This document shows, one piece after another, positions 53,186 through 63,050 of a DNA stretch of 64,000 bases. The position numbers and the translations under genes are program-made. Every line of letters starts with the position of its first letter. Within the stretch, counting starts at the first letter, position 1. Below the pieces are notes generated by a model. That model was not told where the DNA came from. It saw only the letters and a list, made by a program, of their open reading frames with translations, and did no database searches. The DNA is from Vibrio sp. ED004 (GTDB lineage: Bacteria > Pseudomonadota > Gammaproteobacteria > Enterobacterales > Vibrionaceae). The DNA lies in NCBI RefSeq assembly GCF_023206395.1, contig NZ_CP066150.1:1302001-1366000 (forward strand). The letters are read 5' to 3'.

Positions 53186-54782
53186 GCAGTTTTCTCAAAA
53201 GATCAATATGGCAGATAAGTGTTATCTGACTTTCTCTACGATAATTTCCACCCTGTTTGGCTTGGTATTGCCCTTCTCTATTCTGATCATTTTTGACCGA
53301 GTATTACCCAACCAAGCACAAGACACCTTGTTCTTATTGTTTGCGATTATCTTGATTTCTATCTTCCTCGATTACCATCTTAAAAGTCAGGAAGAGAAGA
53401 TATCTTCCGTCATCATGAGGCAGTTTGAGACCAACTTAACCAACAAGGTATTCCAATCCATCTGTTTGGCTGAAATATCTAAATTCCGTCGTTTAGAACC
53501 GGGCGAATACCTAGAACGAATCTCAACCATTCCAGAACTTAAAACCTTCTTTGGTGGCGAATCAGTTCGAGCGCTGATTAACCTAGCCGTCAGTGTGATT
53601 ACCATCCTCATTATTGGCCTAATTAACATATGGGCTGGCGTGACACTTCTGATTGCCTCGCTCATTTTAGCTATTTTCGCGTGGAGCCTTTCTAAACAAA
53701 AGATTGGCAGTTTGCAGAATAAGTCAGACATCGAAGGCTTAACCACATCCAAAATCATTGAGATCATCTCGAGCCCGCTGGATATCAAAGCTCGAAACAT
53801 GGAATACCGCGTAGAAAGCTTAATGACTCAAATGGTTGAAGAGCGTGAAGTAGAGAACATCAAATATGAGCAGATTGAATCCAACTTCGGCCTAATATTA
53901 GCGTTGATTCAACAGCTTTCTATTGCTTGTGTGGTTGTCGTTTTGGCGACGGCCGTAATCAATATGGAATCTAGCCAAGGCATCATGGCTGCGATCATCA
54001 TGCTGACCAACCGTTACTTTGCTCCCTACCAACAAGTGATGCGCACCGCGAGCCGCTGGGAATTAAACAAGCTCCATATCCAACGTATCGCTGGCCTCCT
54101 TGAATTAACAGCCTCTGTTGAGCATCAACATGAAACAACAGAAGTCGAACGTATTTCAATCAAGTACTCTGACAAACAACGTATCGAGTTTGAACTGGGA
54201 CAAGCCTACCTGCTCACAGGTAAGAGTGGTTCAGGTAAGACACACTTAGCCAACTGTATTACGCGACAAAACAATGATAACAAACTCGATATCATGATTA
54301 ACGACACGCCTCTCGATGACGTCAATTACAACGTTTGGCGTAACAGCGTGCTCATGGTTGATAAGACCAGTTCGTTCGTGGAAGGAACCATAATAGATAA
54401 CCTCACTTGCTTCCGACCAAGCTTGAACAACACGGCATTTGCACTGTGTCAAATCATGAATATCAAGGCGCAAATTGACGGGCTTCCGGCTGGGTTTTAT
54501 ACCGAACTCAAAGGCCATATGCGAACCCCATTCTCACGTCAAGTAAGTTACGCCTTATTATTGGTTCGCGCTCTACTCGCCAATAAACGTGTATTGATAT
54601 TCGACGATATTGATTGTGTATTTGATGAGGAGTTTGCACAAGTGGTGCTTACCAGTGCCGCTTATCGTGCCAATGATAAAATCCTAATCATTGCCAGCAA
54701 TAAAATGGATAAACTTAACCATCGCCTCAAACGCGTAAACTTAACGGAGGTGACCAATGAGTATCTTAATAGACTTCAATAA
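53175..54782 (+). CDS. ABC half-transporter with degenerate ATPase motifs (first of two)
   Basis: The 535-residue protein has about six membrane segments (about 20-275) and a nucleotide-binding domain. Walker A is intact (GKSGSGKTH). The other motifs are degraded: the Q-loop lacks Gln (LMVDKTSSFVEGT), the signature is FSRQVSYALLL instead of LSGGQ, the residue after Walker B Asp is Asp instead of Glu (LIFDDID), and the switch His is missing (IIASNKMD). It has no C39-like N-terminal domain. It likely pairs with the next gene's product as a heterodimer exporting the adhesin. It overlaps both neighbours. Confidence 0.87.
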   Translation: MQTEQFSQKINMADKCYLTFSTIISTLFGLVLPFSILIIFDRVLPNQAQDTLFLLFAIILISIFLDYHLKSQEEKISSVIMRQFETNLTNKVFQSICLAEISKFRRLEPGEYLERISTIPELKTFFGGESVRALINLAVSVITILIIGLINIWAGVTLLIASLILAIFAWSLSKQKIGSLQNKSDIEGLTTSKIIEIISSPLDIKARNMEYRVESLMTQMVEEREVENIKYEQIESNFGLILALIQQLSIACVVVVLATAVINMESSQGIMAAIIMLTNRYFAPYQQVMRTASRWELNKLHIQRIAGLLELTASVEHQHETTEVERISIKYSDKQRIEFELGQAYLLTGKSGSGKTHLANCITRQNNDNKLDIMINDTPLDDVNYNVWRNSVLMVDKTSSFVEGTIIDNLTCFRPSLNNTAFALCQIMNIKAQIDGLPAGFYTELKGHMRTPFSRQVSYALLLVRALLANKRVLIFDDIDCVFDEEFAQVVLTSAAYRANDKILIIASNKMDKLNHRLKRVNLTEVTNEYLNRLQ

Positions 54783-56895
54783 TGTTCCACAGCGAATTTT
54801 GGACTTTGAAGCAAGCGGTTATGATGAGCGTTACAACCACTCACCTCTGATTCGCGGCTTAGCTTACACTTTAATAGCATTGGAATGGGAAGGTACACCT
54901 TCTATCCTCAGCGACGCCTTTATTCCAAAGCCGAAAGATGGCGACAGTTTTACTGCGACGATAGAGCGTCTTGGATACCGTTGTGATGTGACCAAACTAA
55001 AGACACTCGAGAATATCGATAAGCACCCTTACCCATGCTTTATTGAAGTAGAAAATCTAAGTGCGATCTTCTTAGGTGTTAAAGATGGAAAGTTGCTCTT
55101 GTTTGATTACACGAACAACAACACCATTGAATATCCAATGTGCAAAAAGCCCTGCTTGTTGATTTCTCTTAACGAATATTCTCGTCTGTTCCGCGAACCA
55201 CCACCGGAATCGCAAGATAGAAGTAACTGGATTAAATACGCGTTCTATCGTTACAATAACGAATTCAAGAGCTTAATCATTCTAAGTTTTGTGATCAGCA
55301 TTCTCGGTGCGCTACAGCCCTTATTTATTATGAGTGTTTATAACTTCGCGCTCACTTCGAGCTCTGAGGCGACACTGTATTGGTTAACATTATTTGCCAT
55401 CATTGTCGGTTTCTCTGAATACTTCTTTAAGAAAATGCGGGTCAACATCATTGCCACTTCCGGTAAAGATCTCGCCGTACATATATCTCAAGCCGTTATA
55501 TCTAAGCTACTGTGGCTACCCTACGCGATGACCTCAACAGCCGGAGTCTCTTCACAGTTAGCACGTTTGAAAGATATCGATACGTTCCGACGTTTAGTGA
55601 CCGCAGAATCAACCCTCAGCTATTTTGATATGCCGTTTGTTATCGTATTCATCATCGCCATTGCTCTGATGTCTGGTACTGCAGCGTTAGTAGTGATGGG
55701 TGGCTTAATACTGATGCTCGTCTTCTGTATTTACTCACGTTATATCTACTCGCAAGCCACATCCAAAAGCTCGCGCGCCAATGCGATGGTCTCGTATCAA
55801 TGGAATGAGATTCTTCGTGGTATCAAGACGATCCAAGGTCTGCCTTTACTGCGCGTGGTTCAATTTCGCTTTAGTGCCTCACATTTGCAAAGCACCAGTG
55901 ACGCAGAAAACGTTGCCGTTACTAACAGTAAGATTCAGGCCGCTGGTGGTAGTTTGATTCAAGTGATTGGTACTGCAAGTATCGTGACCGCCGTAATTGG
56001 CGTAATGGAAGGCACATCTGATGCTGGTGCAATGCTCGCGACCGTTATATTGGTTTGGAAAGCGTTAGGCCCAATCATGGGTATCTACAACTCAATTTCT
56101 AAGTTTCAATCGATCAAAGCTTCATCAGCACAGATAAACAACTTGATGTCGATGAACGATGACAAATCAACCTTAGAGAAAAGCCCGCCTATTCGCCTAT
56201 TCCAAGGCAGCATTGTGGGAAGTGGTGTCAGCCATCGTTACACAGGCGCAGCGACTGGATTAACCAACCTTGGTTTCAAGATACCTCCTAGCGCAAAAGT
56301 CGTTATTTGTGGCCCTACGGGTTGCGGCAAAACCACGCTCATATCGATCATTGCTGGGCTAGAAGACCGCTATCAAGGCGCTGTATCTGTCGATGGCTAC
56401 AACATCAAACAATTCAATAGCTACCGTTATCGCACGTCGATTAACTACATCCCTTTTAATCTGCATATTTTTGAAGGCTCATTAGAGACTAACTTCATAC
56501 TGCACAATGGCTTGATACCTACCGAGAAGATGCAAGAGATGGTCAGCTTCTTCGAGTTAGATGAATGGCTACCAGAAGGCTTAGCGACTCAATTAAGTGT
56601 CGACAAATGCAAAAGCCTTCCCAATGGCATTCAACAAAAATTACGTCTCGCGCTTGGCCTGGGTAACTGTGAGCAATCTCTGATAATCATTGACGAACCG
56701 TTCAATGGTGCAGAAAACGAAAATGCACAATATTTTAACCGTTTGTTCAGCGATAAGTTGCTGAATAAAACTGTCATTTTTTCAACCAATGACCCCGGTT
56801 TGATCGCGACATCAAACATGAGTTTGGTATTAGAGCCGGATGGAAATTTGAAATATTTTGGCTTAACAGACAAGTACTTAAACAGTTTAAGTTAA
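54757..56895 (+). CDS. ABC half-transporter with C39-like domain (second of two)
   Basis: The 712-residue type I secretion ABC protein has an N-terminal domain (about 1-150) placed and sized like the non-catalytic C39-like domain of HlyB/LapB, without a catalytic Cys. A six-helix membrane domain (about 165-440) and a nucleotide-binding domain follow. Walker A (GPTGCGKTT) and Walker B with catalytic Glu (LIIIDEPF) are intact, but the Q-loop Gln is replaced (YIPFNLHIF), the signature is LPNGIQQ and the switch position reads STND without His. It probably supplies the better ATP site of a heterodimer with the preceding protein, overlapping it by 26 nt. Confidence 0.9.
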   Translation: MSILIDFNNVPQRILDFEASGYDERYNHSPLIRGLAYTLIALEWEGTPSILSDAFIPKPKDGDSFTATIERLGYRCDVTKLKTLENIDKHPYPCFIEVENLSAIFLGVKDGKLLLFDYTNNNTIEYPMCKKPCLLISLNEYSRLFREPPPESQDRSNWIKYAFYRYNNEFKSLIILSFVISILGALQPLFIMSVYNFALTSSSEATLYWLTLFAIIVGFSEYFFKKMRVNIIATSGKDLAVHISQAVISKLLWLPYAMTSTAGVSSQLARLKDIDTFRRLVTAESTLSYFDMPFVIVFIIAIALMSGTAALVVMGGLILMLVFCIYSRYIYSQATSKSSRANAMVSYQWNEILRGIKTIQGLPLLRVVQFRFSASHLQSTSDAENVAVTNSKIQAAGGSLIQVIGTASIVTAVIGVMEGTSDAGAMLATVILVWKALGPIMGIYNSISKFQSIKASSAQINNLMSMNDDKSTLEKSPPIRLFQGSIVGSGVSHRYTGAATGLTNLGFKIPPSAKVVICGPTGCGKTTLISIIAGLEDRYQGAVSVDGYNIKQFNSYRYRTSINYIPFNLHIFEGSLETNFILHNGLIPTEKMQEMVSFFELDEWLPEGLATQLSVDKCKSLPNGIQQKLRLALGLGNCEQSLIIIDEPFNGAENENAQYFNRLFSDKLLNKTVIFSTNDPGLIATSNMSLVLEPDGNLKYFGLTDKYLNSLS

Positions 56896-56943
56896 ACACA
56901 GCGATGCTTAATCACAGATTACTCGTTTAACATATGGATGTAA

Positions 56944-56972
56944 TTGACAAAATCATAAGTGAGAGGGATGAT
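56944..56972 (+). promoter_or_regulatory. Candidate promoter of the small paralogue gene
   Basis: TTGACA (56944-56949), 17-nt spacer and GATGAT (56967-56972), 32 nt before the ATG at 57005. The -10 box is only four of six to consensus. Confidence 0.35.
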
Positions 56973-57004
56973 TCGCTTTAACATTACACGTAACAAGGAA
57001 GCAA

Positions 57005-57379
57005 ATGTACACGTTCGTTGCAGACAAGCTTGATGTAGCTTACTTATCCGCAATTCCTGAGAATCATATATTTCAGGGCTGTGATGTGCCTGAAGAAGAA
57101 ATCGAACTCCGAGAAATCATTGAGATTTGGTACGAGAGTTCATTCCTGCCCGCTTTCAACCTACAGAAGATTGAGATCGCAAACAAACCAGAGCTCACCA
57201 TCATACAAACACACGTTTTGAACAATGATACGAGCACGCTCGCCTTCCTACTCAAAAACAGAGTGTATCGCGCTGCACTTAACAGAATACTCGGCGTTTG
57301 GACATTAGAACCCTCAGCAAAAAAGATTTTAGAACGGCTTCTGTTCGAGTTAAACCTCGATAACAATCACCCTCATTAG
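57005..57379 (+). CDS. Small protein of unknown function, paralogue of 28556-28909
   Basis: The 124-residue soluble protein follows the secretion operon by 109 bp, with AAGGA before its ATG. It shares start, length and two conserved blocks with the protein encoded beyond the other end of the adhesin gene. No known domain was recognised. Conserved features are the acidic DVPEEEIELREI helix, an aromatic Trp-Tyr pair after it, and a basic helix NRVYRAALNRILGVW. Placement suggests a partner or regulator of the adhesin system. Confidence 0.75.
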   Translation: MYTFVADKLDVAYLSAIPENHIFQGCDVPEEEIELREIIEIWYESSFLPAFNLQKIEIANKPELTIIQTHVLNNDTSTLAFLLKNRVYRAALNRILGVWTLEPSAKKILERLLFELNLDNNHPH

Positions 57380-57580
57380 TAAACCTTTTAAGTAATTCAT
57401 CAATAAGTATGAAATTAAACAAACTGTCAGACGCTATAATTTACTAACAATATATCGTATTTCAAAATAAGCTGTGGAATCACAAGAACTTATACCCCTC
57501 CCACACTTCTATTAAATTTACCGTTTCAAAGTTTCCATATCGGCATTTTTATTCTACTGTTTTTATATAAAAACAGTTGG

Positions 57581-60500
57581 ATGGATCCTTATATGGCGAT
57601 TACGGTCTGGAATAACCTTTCAGTCAAACATAAACTCTTTGGCTTAGTTCTACTTCCCATTTCATTATTACTCTTTTTAGCCGGTAGACAGGCTTACATA
57701 TTAACGACTCAGTTAACCGATTTTGAACGAACCAATCAGTTGTCTGTGTATCTTCAAGATATTTCCGTCTTATATAGAAGCACTTTGGCTTCTAGCCCCG
57801 AGGAGTTTGCTACTCAAAGCAATCAAGTAAAGGCAGAACTTAAAAACTTGTCTCCCCTCGTTTTTTTAGATGCCTCAGACGAAATGAATCAACTTGTTGC
57901 CGATTTCAGTGAAGCGACCTTATCGACAATGCAAGCCACAGACAGCTACGATAAATTAGATGCCCTTGAATGGCAGAGCGATTTATACAAGCAACTGTTA
58001 CTTGAGGTCGAAAAAGTTCCTTTTGAAAACACCAAACGCGAAATTCAACAACACCTTACAGCCCTACAACAACTTGAATGGTTGATGTTTTGGTCGAACG
58101 AAGAGTTTAAGCTTGGTAGTTCACTGATTGAGATATTCCAAAGCAGCCAAGAGTACGACCCAGAACTCGCTGAACAGATCGAAACATTAAGTGAAAGACA
58201 GCAATTGTTCTTAGAACGCTTTGTTTCATTGAATGCCAATGAGCATCAAGTGTCCTTAATGGTTGAAGTATTTCGAAATGATGTGTTTGCACAAAGCCAA
58301 GAGATCAGAAGCGCCCTACTCGATCTAAATGCAATTAGCCAACTGACCCCACAAGAAGTATCTGTCGGCTTAGAGGCAATGAGCGCTCGACTTAACTTGT
58401 TACAAAGCCTTGGTAGTGTAATCAAGCAAGAGTTCCAACAAGAAGTTGAGCAAGCCATCTATGACGCACAAATACAGCGAACCCTATTTATTACTATCGT
58501 TGCCCTTCTCGCAATGACGGTTATGGGTTTAACTCTAAGTTTGGCAAGACAAGTCACCAACAATCTGAACCTGGTGTTAGCTTTCTTAAAAAGCGAAAAT
58601 GATGAAACGCGCCCTTCTTTAGAGAAATTAATCCAAGGTAAAGATGAACTCAGTCTGTTTGCTCAGCAGGTTGAACGCTTGACCATCGAGCGTGAACTCG
58701 CTAAAGAAAGACTAACAGTCGCTAAAGAGGACGCGGAGAAAGCCAAAGAAGACGCAGAGCAAGCGAAAGATCACGCCATACAAGCCAGTAAGGCCAAAAG
58801 TAGCTTCTTGGCAAACATGTCACACGAGATTCGTACTCCATTGAATGGGGTTATTGGTATTTCTGAGATCTTATCTGATACACCGCTGACACCAACACAA
58901 CGCGATTATGTCGATACCATTGAGACCTCATCTCAGCTGCTACTAAGCCTTATCAACGACATTTTGGACTTCTCTAAGATTGAGTCTGGCATGTTATTGA
59001 TCAGCCCGCATTCAGCGTCGATTCGAGAATCCATTTACGACATCGCTTCGATTGTTGCGCCTAAAGCCAAAGAGCAGAAAATATCAGTCAACGTCGATAT
59101 CAGCCCTGACACACCTGCACGTGTCATGATCGATGACCACCGCTTAAGACAGATCTTGATGAACTTTATGTCGAATGCAGTGAAGTTCACAGCCGAAGGT
59201 GGTGTAACACTATCAATCAAGACTCTCGAACAGTCTGACGACAATGTGACCATTCGATTTGCAGTGCGCGACACCGGTATTGGTATCGACAAACAGCAAC
59301 AGAAACAGATATTCGAACCGTTCGCTCAAGAAGATGATTCAACGACCAGACAATTCGGAGGTACCGGCCTTGGTCTTGCTATCAGTACACAGCTTGTTGA
59401 GCTTATGGGTGGCCAGATTCAACTCGATTCAGTCAAAGGTGAAGGCAGTTGCTTCTACTTCGATCTAGCGCTCCCTGTTGATTTACCACTTCCAAAACCG
59501 AGCACCGCAACGGCAAACATCTACATTCTGGGTAACGAGAACATGCTTTCTCAACGTATAGAAAGCGACCTTAACCTATATGGTTTGAAAGTTACTCAAC
59601 AAACAAACAGTGCAGACTCCATCAATGATCAAATCTCAGCCAAAAAACACGACAAGCCAATCACGGTCATTTTTGCTGAAGACGATTCATTCCAAGCGAG
59701 TGACTATTCAGACAATCTAGACAAGCTCCACAAGAGCGGCGCGACGATTTGTTTAATTCGCTCGTTCCTAAGTGACCCTGCCGATATCGGCCACTGCATT
59801 ACAGCTCAAGTATCACAACCCCTGCTCGGCTTACGCTTGATAAAAGCGATTGAACTGTGTGATACACAAGGCTTAGCTGAACTGTCAGAAGCCAACCAAC
59901 AAACTACGACCATTCAACACAAAATCCTTATCGTTGAAGACAACAAGATCAACCAGAAGATTGCTGGGCTTCACGTAGGAAAAAGTGGCTTCGAGTTTGA
60001 GTTTGCGAATAACGGCCAAGAAGCCGTGGACATGTTTACCGCAAACCCACATTACGCCGCGATTCTTATGGACTGTATGATGCCCGTTATGGATGGCTTC
60101 GAAGCAACAGGCAACATTCGCCGAGTTGAAAAAGAGACCAATGCCACGCGCCGCATCCCTATCATCGCCCTCACCGCAAGTGTGATTGATGACGATATTC
60201 AAAAGTGTTTCGATGTGGGTATGGACGACTACGTGCCAAAACCATTCAAGTTCGAGATGTTGAAGGAGAAAGTGCTCGCCGCGGTTGAAGCGATGCCACT
60301 GCCAGCCACGCATATCGCGCCAGCAGCATCAACAAGTTCAACCGTTACTCCTATTCATAGCGCACAAACAACCAAGAAAACACTGCCAGAGCAAGCTGAG
60401 CTTAACGTTGTGCCAAGCAAGTCTGAGAAGATTCTTTTGGTTGAAGACAATCGCGTAAACCAGAAAGTTGCTTCAGTCATGCTCAAAAAGGCCGGCTACG

Positions 60501-60796
60501 CCTTCGAGATTGCGGACAACGGCCAAATAGCCGTTGATATGTATCAGAATGACAGCAGCTTCGACATTATTTTAATGGACTGCATGATGCCGGTGATGGA
60601 TGGCTTCACCGCCACTAAGGAGATTCGCGAACACGAGAAAAACCTAGGCTTAAGCAAGACTCCTATTATCGCGTTAACCGCCAGTGTTATCGATGATGAT
60701 ATTCAAAAGTGCTTTGATTCCGGAATGGATGGGTACGTAGCGAAGCCCGTAAGAAAAGAAAAACTATTCCACCAAATAGAAAGTGCGACTTGTTAG
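57581..60796 (+). CDS. Hybrid sensor histidine kinase with two receivers
   Basis: This 1,071-residue membrane kinase has a helix at about 18-38, a helical periplasmic sensor domain (about 40-300, resembling nitrate-sensor-like helical domains) and a second helix (about 304-326). Then come a coiled coil and HisKA with His415 in [14 protein letters not shown], a complete HATPase ([14 protein letters not shown]), a degraded receiver-like segment (about 645-770), and two intact receivers with Asp831 and Asp1000. The two receivers are close copies sharing [18 protein letters not shown]. There is no HPt domain, so a separate HPt protein is needed. The start could also be the ATG at 57593. A PstS-like protein and a porin follow in the operon. 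Confidence 0.92.
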   Translation: MDPYMAITVWNNLSVKHKLFGLVLLPISLLLFLAGRQAYILTTQLTDFERTNQLSVYLQDISVLYRSTLASSPEEFATQSNQVKAELKNLSPLVFLDASDEMNQLVADFSEATLSTMQATDSYDKLDALEWQSDLYKQLLLEVEKVPFENTKREIQQHLTALQQLEWLMFWSNEEFKLGSSLIEIFQSSQEYDPELAEQIETLSERQQLFLERFVSLNANEHQVSLMVEVFRNDVFAQSQEIRSALLDLNAISQLTPQEVSVGLEAMSARLNLLQSLGSVIKQEFQQEVEQAIYDAQIQRTLFITIVALLAMTVMGLTLSLARQVTNNLNLVLAFLKSENDETRPSLEKLIQGKDELSLFAQQVERLTIERELAKERLTVAKEDAEKAKEDAEQAKDHAIQASKAKSSFLANMSHEIRTPLNGVIGISEILSDTPLTPTQRDYVDTIETSSQLLLSLINDILDFSKIESGMLLISPHSASIRESIYDIASIVAPKAKEQKISVNVDISPDTPARVMIDDHRLRQILMNFMSNAVKFTAEGGVTLSIKTLEQSDDNVTIRFAVRDTGIGIDKQQQKQIFEPFAQEDDSTTRQFGGTGLGLAISTQLVELMGGQIQLDSVKGEGSCFYFDLALPVDLPLPKPSTATANIYILGNENMLSQRIESDLNLYGLKVTQQTNSADSINDQISAKKHDKPITVIFAEDDSFQASDYSDNLDKLHKSGATICLIRSFLSDPADIGHCITAQVSQPLLGLRLIKAIELCDTQGLAELSEANQQTTTIQHKILIVEDNKINQKIAGLHVGKSGFEFEFANNGQEAVDMFTANPHYAAILMDCMMPVMDGFEATGNIRRVEKETNATRRIPIIALTASVIDDDIQKCFDVGMDDYVPKPFKFEMLKEKVLAAVEAMPLPATHIAPAASTSSTVTPIHSAQTTKKTLPEQAELNVVPSKSEKILLVEDNRVNQKVASVMLKKAGYAFEIADNGQIAVDMYQNDSSFDIILMDCMMPVMDGFTATKEIREHEKNLGLSKTPIIALTASVIDDDIQKCFDSGMDGYVAKPVRKEKLFHQIESATC

Positions 60797-60805
60797 GAGA
60801 AACCA

Positions 60806-61282
60806 ATGGATTGGATCAAAACAATTAAAACACTCTCGAGCAGAGCACTGTTACCCGCAGTGATAGGGTTGTTTGGAAGCTTAGTTCTTCTCAGCCCCGC
60901 TCATGCTGCAGAAGATTACGCCATATTCTCTTTAGACTCAGGGTTTGAAGAGATATCAATCAACAAAGCGAGAAAGCTATATCGAGGTAAAACCAAACGT
61001 CTCAACGGCAAGCGTGTAGAACTCTCCGACTGGCCTGAAAACAGCGCCGAAAGAGAGGCATTTTATCAGCTTCTACTTGGGAAGAACGCCGCTCAAATGA
61101 ACGCACACTGGGCTGGCTTATCTTTTTCAGGAAAAGCTCGTTATCCAAGAGAAATCAAAACGGCATCAACAGACAGTTTAGTCGACTGGCTAGACGACAA
61201 ACCAAACCGTATTGGTTACTCCCCACTCTCTTCGGTTCCTCAAAATGCCAACGTTCTCTACGTTATAAGTTCGGAGAAATAA
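60806..61282 (+). CDS. Small PstS-like periplasmic protein, paralogue of 21495-21905
   Basis: The 158-residue protein has a long signal peptide (cleavage near AHA|AE) and a PstS-superfamily fragment (ISINKARKLYRGKT ... HWAGLSFSGKARYP ... NRIGYS) that aligns with the protein at 21495. It begins 9 nt after the hybrid kinase with AGGAG upstream, so it is co-expressed and could present a ligand to the sensor. The ligand is unknown. Confidence 0.75.
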   Translation: MDWIKTIKTLSSRALLPAVIGLFGSLVLLSPAHAAEDYAIFSLDSGFEEISINKARKLYRGKTKRLNGKRVELSDWPENSAEREAFYQLLLGKNAAQMNAHWAGLSFSGKARYPREIKTASTDSLVDWLDDKPNRIGYSPLSSVPQNANVLYVISSEK

Positions 61283-61283
61283 T

Positions 61284-62351
61284 ATGAAAAAAATAATTAC
61301 GTCAGTGCTATGTGCTTCGATTGCTTCTCCAGCCTTTGCCATTATCGAACTTACCGACAACCTATCCTTGAGTGGATTTGGTTCAACGTCGTGGGCAACG
61401 TCAGATAACGACAACCCTTTAATCATCAATCGCGGCTTTACTGATGAGAACTGTTACGACTGTGATACCACGTTTGGTGTTCAACTCGACTACTTCTACA
61501 ACTCATTTAAAGCGTCGGTACAAGTTGTTAAAGCACCTCAGTTTGATTGGAGTGATCCACAGCTAGAATGGGCTTATCTCGGCTATGAGTTTAATGACTT
61601 CGATGTCAGTGTTGGACGCTTAAGGCTGCCACTGTTCCTTGCCTCTGAATACTACTATGTCGGCCAAGCCTATATGACGGCGAGACCCCCAACAGAGGTA
61701 TATAACGCCGTATTAGGTATTACTGCCTTCAATGGTATCAAAGTGAGTTGGACTCACGATGTAAGTGATGAGGCGACTCTATTACTCTCCCCGTTCTTCG
61801 GTATAAAAGACAACAATGAGGTCGACTTCAATTCGACAACTGAGCTGGAGTTTGAAACAAATCGAATGTTTGGTGCCAATCTACAATTGAGTGGAGAAGA
61901 TTATCGTTGGAATTTGTCATTCCTCGATTCCAATTTTGACCAAACCGTAAAGATTAAAAACATCGGTTCACTTCCAACAGCAGACAACCAACACATCCAA
62001 CTTTGGTCGTTAGGTGCTGAATATGAATTTGGTCAAGCTGTACTTGCCAGTGAAGGGCAAATTAGCGACTTCTCTTCATCCATGTACGCAAGTCTTGGCT
62101 ACCACTTAGGGTCATTCACGCCTTACGTCGTTTATGGCGCACAATTTGACTCCAATGAACACTTAGAGGGGAACAGCTACTTAATTGGCGTTGACTATGA
62201 TGTGTTACCTAACGTGTCTATTAATGGTGAAGTGCAATATTTTGAGGCTCGTAAAGCAAACGGTGCCTTTGTTGAGGATTTCAACGCACTTACTGGTTTT
62301 GATGACAAAGATGCCGTCCTTTACACCATCATGTTGAGTTTCGTTTTCTAA
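61284..62351 (+). CDS. Outer-membrane porin-like protein, paralogue of 21915-23051
   Basis: The 355-residue beta-barrel protein has a signal peptide (cleavage near AFA|II), alternating strands and a terminal Phe (MLSFVF). It shares LRLPLF and the following aromatic stretch with the porin at 21915. It starts one base after the PstS-like gene ends; GGAG is 8 nt upstream. It is the last gene of the kinase operon. Confidence 0.83.
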   Translation: MKKIITSVLCASIASPAFAIIELTDNLSLSGFGSTSWATSDNDNPLIINRGFTDENCYDCDTTFGVQLDYFYNSFKASVQVVKAPQFDWSDPQLEWAYLGYEFNDFDVSVGRLRLPLFLASEYYYVGQAYMTARPPTEVYNAVLGITAFNGIKVSWTHDVSDEATLLLSPFFGIKDNNEVDFNSTTELEFETNRMFGANLQLSGEDYRWNLSFLDSNFDQTVKIKNIGSLPTADNQHIQLWSLGAEYEFGQAVLASEGQISDFSSSMYASLGYHLGSFTPYVVYGAQFDSNEHLEGNSYLIGVDYDVLPNVSINGEVQYFEARKANGAFVEDFNALTGFDDKDAVLYTIMLSFVF

Positions 62352-62378
62352 CCCAGAATTAAACAATCACCATTAAAT

Positions 62379-62414
62379 AAAAGCCCAAGGTAATCAAATA
62401 ACCTTGGGCTTTTT
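62379..62414 (+). terminator. Terminator of the hybrid kinase operon
   Basis: Perfect 13-bp arms AAAAGCCCAAGGT/ACCTTGGGCTTTT with a 9-nt loop, running into a T tract, 27 nt after the porin stop codon. Confidence 0.92.
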
Positions 62415-62454
62415 AATGGTTCATCGCGGATTAGCGGGAACTAAAAGTAAATTA

Positions 62455-63048
62455 CCACCTTCTAAAGAAGGTGGCTTTATGTGAGCCCCCTAAAAGGGGG
62501 CCTTTGTTTAGTCCAACGCCAATTGCTGCTGCTCCACGCGCTCTTTTTTCTCTTGATGTCTTACATAGCGTCGAATGATTTCTTCATTAACCCCTACGCT
62601 ATCGACAAAATAGCCCTTTGCCAAAAGTGGTTACCCCAGAGTTTGTTTCTCCTTAAATATGGAAATTTACTAAAGAGTTTTAAAGCTATTTTGCCTTTCA
62701 ATACGCCCATCAACTTGGATATCGATAACTTAGGCGGAACTTTTACTACCAAGTGCACGTGGTCAACTTGAACGTTTAATTCAACGACTTCACATCCAAG
62801 TTGATTACAGTAAACGTTTATACATCGATAAACTTCTTTACCTACATTGTTTTTCAAAATCCTAAATCGATACTTTGGTGTCCACACTATGTGATATTGA
62901 CATCTCCAAAATACGTGGGAAGCTTGATTATATCTGCTCATGTTATTTGTCCTCTTTGACTTCGCTAAAAATCAAGGGAGCATTTAACATGGGTAGAACT
63001 ACAGGCAAAGCCAAACTGAATGATAACCACCTACTGAAGTAGGTGGTT
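62455..63048 (-). mobile_element. IS200/IS605-like insertion sequence
   Basis: A tnpA gene on the minus strand is bracketed by two small perfect hairpins: CCACCTTCT/AGAAGGTGG at 62455-62474 and AACCACCTACT/AGTAGGTGGTT at 63025-63048. These are placed like the subterminal hairpins that single-strand transposases recognise at the two ends. A CCCCC/GGGGG hairpin at 62485-62501 lies next to the tnpA end. There are no terminal inverted repeats and no accessory tnpB gene. True ends may be a few bases outside the hairpins. Confidence 0.8.
62508..62941 (-). pseudogene. tnpA: Frameshifted IS200/IS605 TnpA transposase
   Basis: The HUH single-strand transposase starts MSRYNQASHVFWRCQYHIVW and has the metal motif HVHLVV. 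After GNHFWQR the frame shifts and stops early at 62594 (115 codons). Adding one G in the GGG run near 62616 restores GYFVDSVGVNEEIIRRYVRH, including the Tyr of the Y-x-x-Q motif, and a stop at 62508 (full length about 145 residues). As sequenced the protein lacks the catalytic Tyr and would be inactive. Confidence 0.85.
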
Positions 63049-63050
63049 TA

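Noticed and set aside
62481..62771. Plus-strand 96-codon ORF inside the IS200/IS605 element
   Set aside because: It lies antisense to tnpA and has no recognisable domain or ribosome binding site.
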